Shown here in pieces: positions 57,262 through 64,000 of a DNA stretch of 64,000 bases. The notes under the pieces were generated by a model that worked only from the letters and a program-made list of their open reading frames with translations, ran no database searches and was not told the origin of the DNA. Numbering within the stretch: the stretch's first letter is position 1; every line of letters starts with the position of its first letter. Both the position numbers and the translations under genes were made by a program. The DNA is from Bacillus sp. Y1 (GTDB taxonomy: Bacteria > Bacillota > Bacilli > Bacillales > Cytobacillaceae), in NCBI RefSeq assembly GCF_003586445.1, contig NZ_CP030028.1, positions 820,501 to 884,500 of the forward strand, given 5' to 3'.

Positions 57262-58488
57262 TTGAATCGTTGGTTAGTGGTGTTGGGGGCTGTTCTTATT
57301 CAAATTAATTTAGGGGCGGTGTATGCTTGGAGTCTTTTTAATCAGCCGCTGATTGATAAATTTGGTTGGGCTAGGGAAGATGTAGTTGTTACTTTTTCAA
57401 TAACGATAGCTGTTTTTGCATTTGCAACGATTTTTGCTGGTAGGCTACAAGATCAAATTGGACCTAGGTGGGTCGCGACGATTGGAGGTTTGCTGCTCGG
57501 AATTGGATTGATGCTATCGAGCCAAGCAACTTCACTTTTACAGCTCTATTTCTTCTATGGAGTTATCGGTGGAATTGGGATTGGAATGACCTACGTATGT
57601 CCACTATCCGCATGTGTAAAGTGGTTTCCTGATAAAAGAGGATTTATAAGCGGTGTAGCTGTCGCAGGATTTGGACTAGGTGGACTTATATACAAACCGT
57701 TGATTGGGTATCTCATTGAATTATCAGGAGTTTCTTCAACCTTTTTGTATTTAGGAATCATTTATTTATTGTTAGTTATTGTTGGGGCACAGTTATTGAA
57801 AAATCCAACTGAAGAGCAAGTATTAAAGTATCAACCTAAACAACTAACATCTAATAGTGAGGTAAAAACAATTGTAGATACGAGCAATCAATTTACACCA
57901 AAACAAATGCTTCGTACTCAACAGTTCTATTTATTATGGTTCATGTTTTTATTTGGTAGTGTTTCCGGTTTAATGGTGATTAGTTTTGCGGTCGACATCG
58001 GCGTGGATATGGCAAATCTAGAACTTGAACAAGCAGGAAATGCAGTTATGGTGATTGCTCTGTTTAATGCTGCTGGGCGCATTGTGTGGGGGAAACTATC
58101 CGATCGCTTTGGGCGGAAACCTACATTAATCACCATCTATGCCTTAACAGCCGTGATGATGTTTTATATGAGTACAGGAATGATGAACTATCCTCTGTTT
58201 CTAATGGCTGTTTCTTTAGTAGGGTTTTGCTTCGGTGGTTTTCTCGCTCTTTTCCCATCCGTTACTGCAGACTATTTTGGTGTACGAAACATAGGGAGTA
58301 ATTACGGCTTTATGTATCAAGCCTATGGGTTATCTGCGTTTGTTGGACCGATTGTGGTGAAGTCCCTTCCATTTACCTCTGCCTTTTTACTAGCAGGTTG
58401 TATCTGTATTGTGGCAATCATTTTGGCTAGGGTGGTTGAAGTACCAAAGTTAAATCCTGGGGAAAGGCTTCGTGAAAGAGAAGCATAA
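57262..58488 (+). CDS. MFS transporter, oxalate/formate antiporter (OFA) family
   Basis: A 408-residue major facilitator. The start NRWLVVLGAVLIQINLGAVYAWSLF and the block GIGIGMTYVCPLSACVKWFPDKRG are characteristic of the OFA family. Members exchange small carboxylates such as oxalate, formate or pyruvate; many Bacillus ones are uncharacterised. TTG 57262 follows a perfect AAGGAGG by eight bases; a frame from 57142 would run through the leader terminator and is rejected. Expression is likely controlled through the leader. Confidence 0.87.
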   Translation: MNRWLVVLGAVLIQINLGAVYAWSLFNQPLIDKFGWAREDVVVTFSITIAVFAFATIFAGRLQDQIGPRWVATIGGLLLGIGLMLSSQATSLLQLYFFYGVIGGIGIGMTYVCPLSACVKWFPDKRGFISGVAVAGFGLGGLIYKPLIGYLIELSGVSSTFLYLGIIYLLLVIVGAQLLKNPTEEQVLKYQPKQLTSNSEVKTIVDTSNQFTPKQMLRTQQFYLLWFMFLFGSVSGLMVISFAVDIGVDMANLELEQAGNAVMVIALFNAAGRIVWGKLSDRFGRKPTLITIYALTAVMMFYMSTGMMNYPLFLMAVSLVGFCFGGFLALFPSVTADYFGVRNIGSNYGFMYQAYGLSAFVGPIVVKSLPFTSAFLLAGCICIVAIILARVVEVPKLNPGERLREREA

Positions 58489-58566
58489 TAGATTAAAGGG
58501 ATTTTGACAGAACGTGTCGAATTACTCCTAGCTGACTTTTAGCAAAAAATTTATAGCAGGTGAATC

Positions 58567-59595
58567 ATGAAACGAATGTCAAAACGCATCAAGAATTTTT
58601 TCTTCATTCTATTATTTTTATTAATTCTGGCTTTTATTCCAACCCCTTATTATTTGTATCAGCCGGGAACCACAGATGATTTAAGTTCATTGGTAAATGT
58701 TGAAGATGGATATAAAGAAGAGAAAGGTAACTTCTATTTAACAACCGTCTTATCATCAGAAGCCAGCAATATTTATTATTTACTGTATGGGCTATTAGCT
58801 CCACATACGGAAATAAAAAAGGCCTCTGACGTTCAACAGGATTTAACTGATCAGGAATATGATGATCTCCTAAACTTCATGATGAGAGATTCTAAACAAA
58901 ATGCGATTGTATCTAGCTTTTCTGAAGCCGGAGAAGATCTTGATGTTGATTATAATGGTATTTTTGTATATGGAATTTCAAAACAATCAAAGGCAAATGG
59001 TATTCTAAAGGTTGGGGATATAATCACGGAAGTAGATGGAACAAAGGTATCGGAACGATATGAATTTATTAATTATATAGAAAAGAATAAAAAAGCAGGA
59101 GACACCGTTTCTTTAAACTTTGGGAGAAATGGTAAAACTCTTGAAGAAAAAATAGAAATTATTACTCTAGATGAAGAGACAAACCGTATTGGTCTTGGGA
59201 TCACTCCTGAAGAAGAGTTTATTGTAGATGTAGCTAGAAAGGTTGAGCTTATAAGCGAGGATATTGGCGGTCCATCTGCGGGCTTAATGTTCTCATTAGA
59301 GATTTATAAGCAGCTTGTTGGAAAAGACCTTACTAAGGGATATGAAATAGCTGGAACTGGTACCATTGACCATGAGGGGAATATTGGGCAGATAGGCGGT
59401 ATAAGACATAAAGTTACATCGGCATCTTTACAGGGAACAGAAATTTTCTTTGTTCCAAAGGATTTGACTGAGCTTGACGCCAATGAAAAAGATGCACTAT
59501 CTGAAGTAAAGAACAGTGGATATGACTTAGAAATCGTGCCGGTTGCTAACTTAGCTGATGCGATAAAATATTTGGAAAATTTGAAGGAAAAGTAG
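58567..59595 (+). CDS. PDZ-Lon serine protease, YlbL/SepM type
   Basis: A 342-residue membrane-anchored protease. One N-terminal helix (about residues 9-25), then a PDZ domain (GIFVYGISKQSKANGILKVGDIITEVDG) and a C-terminal Lon proteolytic domain with the catalytic Ser in GGPSAGLMFS and Lys in GGIRHKVTSA. Length matches YlbL (about 340). It probably cleaves an extracellular or membrane substrate. The usual ylbL neighbours (coaD, ylbJ, ylbM) are absent, so this could be a paralog. Confidence 0.87.
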   Translation: MKRMSKRIKNFFFILLFLLILAFIPTPYYLYQPGTTDDLSSLVNVEDGYKEEKGNFYLTTVLSSEASNIYYLLYGLLAPHTEIKKASDVQQDLTDQEYDDLLNFMMRDSKQNAIVSSFSEAGEDLDVDYNGIFVYGISKQSKANGILKVGDIITEVDGTKVSERYEFINYIEKNKKAGDTVSLNFGRNGKTLEEKIEIITLDEETNRIGLGITPEEEFIVDVARKVELISEDIGGPSAGLMFSLEIYKQLVGKDLTKGYEIAGTGTIDHEGNIGQIGGIRHKVTSASLQGTEIFFVPKDLTELDANEKDALSEVKNSGYDLEIVPVANLADAIKYLENLKEK

Positions 59596-59632
59596 AATTT
59601 CAAAGATAGTTTCTAAGAATGCTATCATACGT

Positions 59633-59671
59633 ACCGAGTACATACCGAAAAGGGTAGTACTCGGTTTTTTA
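59633..59671. terminator. Intrinsic terminator after the YlbL-type gene
   Basis: ACCGAGTAC (59633-59641) pairs with GTACTCGGT (59657-59665), followed by TTTTT. Confidence 0.9.
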
Positions 59672-59682
59672 ATTGAATTACA

Positions 59683-60285
59683 TCATAAGGGTTTGACCTG
59701 TTCTTGAACTTTATGAAATACACGATGACAAAGAAAGCTGATACAAAAAGCACAGACACAATAGATAAATAAAAAGGTAATTTGCCAAAAATAAAGGATC
59801 AACCCTGTAGCCGCAATACATAGCAACGACAAAAACGTAGTTGAGAAGAATCGTAGTGAAAAGAAAAATGAGTTTTTTACGATATCGATTGTTTTCATTC
59901 GGTAGTGAGACATCATTGGAAATATATAAATAGTTGTTAGTAATAATATAAATCCGATCAGTAAAAAGATAGAATAGAAGATAGGTTGTAAGGACCCGAG
60001 GCTATTCATCAAGGTAAAGTCTAAAAATAATAGACCGGAGAGCACTAACCAAATCAACCCAAGTACAAAGCTTTGTTTGAAGTTTTCTCTGAAAAACTTC
60101 ATATACGAACGAAAGACACTATAGTCCTTGTGGATAATCCATTGTCGAGTGACACAATACATCGCAACGGTCGCAGGGAATATGGTAATAACGGGAAGAC
60201 AAAATAAAAGCCATAAAATGTTCAGTTGAAAAAAAGCGGTTACAATTTCTAGCATTCTAAAAAAAGCATTGTTTTCGTATTTCAT
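59683..60285 (-). CDS. DUF624 (YesL-like) membrane protein
   Basis: A 200-residue protein with about five transmembrane helices. It begins MKYENNAFFRMLEIVTAFFQLN followed by LLFCLPVITIFPATVAMY, the typical DUF624 opening. Family members often sit beside carbohydrate genes in Bacillus; function is unknown. ATG 60285 has GGTG five bases upstream and matches the family start; the frame is open to 60321. Confidence 0.82.
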   Translation of the reverse strand: MKYENNAFFRMLEIVTAFFQLNILWLLFCLPVITIFPATVAMYCVTRQWIIHKDYSVFRSYMKFFRENFKQSFVLGLIWLVLSGLLFLDFTLMNSLGSLQPIFYSIFLLIGFILLLTTIYIFPMMSHYRMKTIDIVKNSFFFSLRFFSTTFLSLLCIAATGLILYFWQITFLFIYCVCAFCISFLCHRVFHKVQEQVKPL

Positions 60286-60402
60286 TTTTTCACCAAGTTT
60301 CTTATTTTCTAGGATTATCATAAAAATAGCATATTCTTACTGATAAAAAAAGCTGGAATTTCTGTCAGCACATATAATCACGAATTATGAGAGGAGAAGA
60401 TT

Positions 60403-61098
60403 ATGACCATTAAAGCACTATTTTTTGATTTGGACGATACATTACACGACTCGCAATATCCTTTTGAAAAAACGGTAGAAGTACTGCTCCCGGAAGTAGC
60501 TTCAGAATTGAATATGAATGCACTATATATAAAGTTTAGAGAAGCTAGTGATTGGTTGTGGAAGGACTATGTGGCAGGGGAAATGTCTCTAGTCGAGCTG
60601 CGAACAAAGAGGATGATCTTGGCATTAAAAAGTATGGATATAACGATAGATTCTGAAACAGCTCGATTGTTTCAAAACCAATACGAGTATAATCAGAGTC
60701 AGCTTAAGATGTTCCCGGAGGTACCGAATCTTCTTGAAGAAATTAAAAGGAAGGGGATCACCGTAGGAATGATCACAAATGGTCCGGTCGAGCATCAACA
60801 CAGTAAAATTTCTTCCTTAGGGCTGAAAAGTCATATTCCTATCGATCTCATTTTTGTATCTGATGGAGTAGGGGTAGCGAAGCCTAATCCAGATATCTTT
60901 CATCATGTGAGAAAGCATGTAAATCTATTGCCTCATGAATTACTATACGTAGGTGATTCATGGGAAAATGATATTGTTGGCTCATCGAAAGCGGGCTGGC
61001 AATCACTTTGGTTTAATCATCGGAAAAGAGAGCCAGAAACAAACCATAAGCCTCTAGCGGTTATCCACAATCTATCAAACATTTTGGATTATGTATAA
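60403..61098 (+). CDS. HAD superfamily hydrolase
   Basis: A 231-residue phosphatase-like protein. HAD motif 1 FFDLDDTLHDS at residues 7-17, motif 2 MITNGP near 126, motif 3 Lys in VAKPNPDIF and motif 4 YVGDSWENDIVG. The helical cap is of the YjjG/2-haloacid-dehalogenase-like C1 type. Substrate unknown. GAGAGGAG precedes the ATG. It leads an AraC regulator gene by 40 bases. Confidence 0.9.
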   Translation: MTIKALFFDLDDTLHDSQYPFEKTVEVLLPEVASELNMNALYIKFREASDWLWKDYVAGEMSLVELRTKRMILALKSMDITIDSETARLFQNQYEYNQSQLKMFPEVPNLLEEIKRKGITVGMITNGPVEHQHSKISSLGLKSHIPIDLIFVSDGVGVAKPNPDIFHHVRKHVNLLPHELLYVGDSWENDIVGSSKAGWQSLWFNHRKREPETNHKPLAVIHNLSNILDYV

Positions 61099-61138
61099 AT
61101 GGTTATGAACAAAAAACTTGTGAGTAAGGTGTTAATAG

Positions 61139-62011
61139 ATGAGTAATGAAGTGTATGGATTTCGTTTTCTGGATACTTTTCAAAGTTCGTTTTATCAGTT
61201 ATTTGCCGTTGGCCACCAAAAGATACAAGAGAAAAGTTATGATTGGGATGGGTTAAGACGTAAGGATGGTCCGTTATATCTTTTCCAATATACTGTATCT
61301 GGTTTCGGTAAAATTGATATAAACGGAAAAATTCACAGGGTGGAACCAGGTTCGGCTTTTATGGTGGAAATTCCTAGCTCACACAGATATTACTTGCCGA
61401 CAGATAGCGAGGAGTGGGAGTTCTATTTTATTCTTTTTCGCCCTAGGAAAATTGAACAAGAGTGGCAGGAAGTCGTGAAAATGCTCGGTAGAATACCTAG
61501 AATTCAGGAAGACAGCTCTCCCATCCGCTTTTTAAAAAGTACGTACTTAGCAGCAGTGAAGAATCAGATTACAGATGGTTTTCGGGCATCGTCCATTGTC
61601 TATCAATTTGTTATGGAGCTTTATCGTTATGGAAAAGGATATGAACAAGTAGCAGAGAGATGGCCGGGGAAAATCACTCTAGCAGCACGTATATTGACCG
61701 AAGAATATCACTCTTTACAAAGTCTAGAGGAAATTGCTGCGCGTGTTCAACTATCAAAATACCATTTTTCAAGATTATTTAAAAAGCACACAGGAATTTC
61801 ACCGATGGAGTTTGTCACAAAGGTGCGAATGGAAAAAGCAATTACCCTCCTACGAACGACCGATTATACGATCGAGGAGATCGCCAAACAAATTGGATAT
61901 GCAAGCAGTAGTTATTTTATTAAGGTGTTTCATTCTTGGGTTGGATTCTCACCAGGTGAGTTTCGTACTGGGAAGGATTTGCTGCTCATGAATGAGATTC
62001 GATTTAATTAA
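61139..62011 (+). CDS. AraC family transcriptional regulator
   Basis: A 290-residue regulator. The N-terminal cupin-like sugar-sensing domain (YLFQYTVSGFGKIDINGKIHRVEPGSAF region) is followed by the C-terminal double helix-turn-helix: LEEIAARVQLSKYHFSRLFKKHTG and IEEIAKQIGYASSSYFIKVFHSWVG. It lies just upstream of the alpha-galactosidase gene and is probably its activator in response to a galactoside. AAGGTG precedes the ATG. Confidence 0.92.
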   Translation: MSNEVYGFRFLDTFQSSFYQLFAVGHQKIQEKSYDWDGLRRKDGPLYLFQYTVSGFGKIDINGKIHRVEPGSAFMVEIPSSHRYYLPTDSEEWEFYFILFRPRKIEQEWQEVVKMLGRIPRIQEDSSPIRFLKSTYLAAVKNQITDGFRASSIVYQFVMELYRYGKGYEQVAERWPGKITLAARILTEEYHSLQSLEEIAARVQLSKYHFSRLFKKHTGISPMEFVTKVRMEKAITLLRTTDYTIEEIAKQIGYASSSYFIKVFHSWVGFSPGEFRTGKDLLLMNEIRFN

Positions 62012-62119
62012 GAGCAATATTGTACAACTGAAGGCAAAATAATGTGATAGATGTATTCATCTTCGTCCTTTATTATTCAAGACAAGAGCAAAATTATACA
62101 CGAAGGGCGGGTAAGAAGG

Positions 62120-63400
62120 ATGAAACATCACATGTTTGCAGGTACTCCTCCATTAGGCTGGAATAGCTGGGACTGCTACGGGGCAACAGTTAGAGAAGAA
62201 GAGGTTCGAGGCAATGCAGAGTATATGGCCAAATATTTAAAGGAACATGGCTGGGAATATATTGTGGTGGATATTCAATGGTACGAAGCGGGGGCAAACT
62301 CGTCTATTTATCGTCCGTTTGTTCCACTTGAGATGGATGACTATTCAAGGCTCATCCCAGCTGCGAATCGTTTCCCTTCTGCAGAAAACGGAATGGGATT
62401 TAAGCCATTAGCTGACTATGTACATGGTTTGGGATTAAAATTTGGCATCCACATCATGCGTGGAATTCCTCGCCAAGCAGTACATGCTAACACACCAATT
62501 CTGGGTACAGAGGTTCGAGCACGTGACATCGCCCACCCCAACTCTATCTGTCCATGGAATACGGATATGTATGGGATTGACGCGTCAAAGGAAGGTGCTC
62601 AGGAATACTATAATTCTCTGTTTAAGCTATATGCCGAGTGGGGAGTGGACTTCGTTAAGGTAGATGATATAGCTGCATCAAGACTTTACTATTTTCATAA
62701 AGATGAAATTGAGCTCATTCGAAAGGCCATTGATCACTGTGGAAGAGAGATGGTTCTAAGCCTTTCGCCGGGACCTGCTCCACTTGAATTTGCTGACACT
62801 TTAATTGAAAATGCGAATATGTGGAGAATGACGGACGATTTCTGGGATCACTGGGATTTACTCTACGGAATGTTTGAGCGTTGTGAAAAGTGGAGTGAAT
62901 ATGTTGGTGAAGGTCACTGGCCGGATTGTGACATGCTACCGCTTGGTCATATTGGAATCCGCGCGGTCGATGGAGGGGGAGGAGATCGATGGACTCGCTT
63001 TACGAAGGATGAACAGATTACAATGATGACATTATGGTCCATTTTCCGCTCGCCTCTTATGTTTGGAGGAGACTTGCGAGACAACGATGAATGGACGTTA
63101 TCACTTCTGACAAACCCCGATGTATTAAAGATGCATAAAGAAAGTCATAGCAATCAGCTTGTATCACGCGAAGAAGATCGAGTGGTTTGGAGTGCCGAGG
63201 ATTTAGAGGGGAACACGTATGTTGCATTGTTTAATTTAAGCAATGAAACGGCAACTGTGAAGACAACTCTTAACCTGGTAGGAGTTACTGGGGTGAAGCA
63301 GGCACGAGAACTGTGGACACATAAAGAACTTGGTGAGATAACAGATGAATTGGAACAGGTGCTTCCGCCACATGGAGCGGTGTTGGTTAAGTTGTATTAA
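62120..63400 (+). CDS. Alpha-galactosidase, glycoside hydrolase family 27
   Basis: A 426-residue enzyme without signal peptide, so cytoplasmic. It opens with PPLGWNSWDCYGATV, typical of GH27. The nucleophile Asp lies in DFVKVDDIA and the acid/base Asp in WRMTDDFWDHWD; HWPDCDMLPLG is another family block. It should release galactose from melibiose-type oligosaccharides taken up into the cell. ATG 62120 is used; the frame is open to 62051 without homology. The gal genes at the other end of the window could process the product. Some GH27 members act on other alpha-galactosyl or N-acetylgalactosaminyl substrates. Confidence 0.9.
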   Translation: MKHHMFAGTPPLGWNSWDCYGATVREEEVRGNAEYMAKYLKEHGWEYIVVDIQWYEAGANSSIYRPFVPLEMDDYSRLIPAANRFPSAENGMGFKPLADYVHGLGLKFGIHIMRGIPRQAVHANTPILGTEVRARDIAHPNSICPWNTDMYGIDASKEGAQEYYNSLFKLYAEWGVDFVKVDDIAASRLYYFHKDEIELIRKAIDHCGREMVLSLSPGPAPLEFADTLIENANMWRMTDDFWDHWDLLYGMFERCEKWSEYVGEGHWPDCDMLPLGHIGIRAVDGGGGDRWTRFTKDEQITMMTLWSIFRSPLMFGGDLRDNDEWTLSLLTNPDVLKMHKESHSNQLVSREEDRVVWSAEDLEGNTYVALFNLSNETATVKTTLNLVGVTGVKQARELWTHKELGEITDELEQVLPPHGAVLVKLY

Positions 63401-63550
63401 CAGAATGGATGCTTTTGTGGAAAAAACGAGTTTAAAAACGACAGGTTAAAGTAAATTTTATCGATTTTCTGCTTTTTTTAGTTGTTTGGTTTGGATTTCT
63501 GGATTTTTTAATCGAAATATATCGGATGAATAGGAATGGGGAAGGCTTTG

Positions 63551-63730
63551 TTTGCGATTCTAGAAATATATTTGCGATTTTAAAAATTTATTTGCGATTC
63601 TAGAAATATATTTGCGATTTTAAAAATTTATTTGCGATTCCAGAGATTTATTTGCTTTTCGAAAATTATATTTGCGATTACACCAATATATTTGCGATTC
63701 AATAAATTTACTTTCGATTCCACAAACACT
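63551..63730. repeat. Tandem 20-bp A/T-phased repeats (about nine units)
   Basis: TTTGCGATTCTAGAAATATA-type units repeat every 20 bases from 63551; units 1-2 and 3-4 are identical 40-bp pairs, later units diverge. A and T tracts recur every ten bases, so the DNA may be intrinsically bent. They fill most of the 400-bp gap between the alpha-galactosidase and LacI-type genes. Confidence 0.9.
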
Positions 63731-63761
63731 CAATTCTGATAGCGCACGAACCCAATAGATA

Positions 63762-63797
63762 TAAAAACGAACCCTGCCACATCACGCAGGGTTCGTA
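63762..63797 (-). terminator. Intrinsic terminator of the LacI-family gene
   Basis: CGAACCCTGC (63768-63777) pairs with GCAGGGTTCG (63786-63795); on the minus strand it is followed by TTTTTAT. Confidence 0.9.
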
Positions 63798-63803
63798 CTT
63801 AAC

Positions 63804-64000
63804 CTATATCAAACTAGTCTTTTTCAACTGCATCGTTGAATTTCTTACTACAAGTTCAGGTTCATATACTTTCGACTGAGGTACTTCTTTATTTTCCACT
63901 GCTGATACAATCCATTTTGCTGCTTCAATCCCCATGTCCATTTTCGGATGGGTAACAGTGGTTAGTTTTACTTCTGTTGCTTCTGCTAAGAACGAGTCAT
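63804..64000 (-). CDS. LacI/GalR family regulator, C-terminal end (partial)
   Basis: About 65 codons are visible on the minus strand, ending at TAG 63804-63806. The segment VKLTTVTHPKMDMGIEAAKWI followed by PELVVRNST is the standard end of the LacI-family effector domain, where the penultimate strand carries the VVRNST/RxS motif. The DNA-binding part is outside the window. Its target may include the neighbouring galactoside genes. Confidence 0.85.
   Translation of the reverse strand, partial: DSFLAEATEVKLTTVTHPKMDMGIEAAKWIVSAVENKEVPQSKVYEPELVVRNSTMQLKKTSLI

Overview
The window is a piece of a low-GC, endospore-forming Firmicute chromosome, most likely Bacillaceae. Evidence: Bacillus-type gal genes, a ykuNOP-like flavodoxin operon under Fur boxes, a gerA-type germinant receptor operon, a YhcN/YlaJ spore lipoprotein, AprX, OhrA/OhrR, a glycine riboswitch before cycA, strong AGGAGG-type ribosome sites and frequent TTG/GTG starts. 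The species cannot be named from the sequence alone.

Layout. 1-4.1 kb: Leloir operon galK(partial)-galE-galT-galM. 4.2-11.4 kb: single genes (BASS transporter, VOC protein, MFS exporter behind a hairpin leader, a two-part prenyl-synthase-like protein, a ZIP metal transporter). 11.4-18.6 kb: accessory segment bounded by about 90-bp imperfect inverted repeats, holding four lipoproteins, an ArsR regulator with a probably leaderless mRNA, a short luciferase-type monooxygenase, an orphan Prp-like protease and an IS150-type insertion sequence. 18.7-26.1 kb: ohr/ohrR, a spore lipoprotein, an aldo/keto reductase, a 0.9-kb array of 52-bp tandem repeats, a split two-gene sensor kinase, and an adaA-alkA-adaB alkylation-repair operon. 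26.2-29.5 kb: aprX and Fur-controlled ykuN-ykuO-ykuP. 29.6-38.9 kb: a monosaccharide ABC transporter (ChvE/GguA/GguB type) with a cre site, then binding-protein/YesM/YesN sensing genes and a second binding lipoprotein. 38.9-42.9 kb (minus strand): an ECF41-type sigma factor with its flavoprotein partner behind a matching ECF41 promoter, a DUF4405 cytochrome-like protein and a DUF421 protein. 43-48.4 kb: flavodiiron protein/rubredoxin reductase/rubredoxin/Crp-Fnr cluster, a CBO0543-like membrane protein and an HD-GYP phosphodiesterase. 48.5-54 kb: glycine riboswitch-cycA, then a gerB-gerA-gerC operon. 54.0-55.7 kb: IS1595-family element with a passenger gene. 55.8-64 kb: a sugar MFS transporter, an OFA-family MFS behind an attenuator-like leader, a YlbL-type PDZ-Lon protease, a DUF624 protein, a HAD phosphatase, an AraC regulator and GH27 alpha-galactosidase, 20-bp phased repeats, and the 3' end of a LacI-family regulator gene.

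How it fits together. Galactose metabolism sits at both ends: a probable alpha-galactosidase could release galactose, and galKETM would feed it into glycolysis; the central sugar transporter and sensor belong to the same carbohydrate theme, though its substrate is not shown. Several genes handle oxidative, nitrosative or alkylation stress and iron limitation. Transcripts are mostly short and end in clear intrinsic terminators, and at least three genes (MFS exporter, cycA, OFA transporter) have structured leaders suggesting control after initiation.
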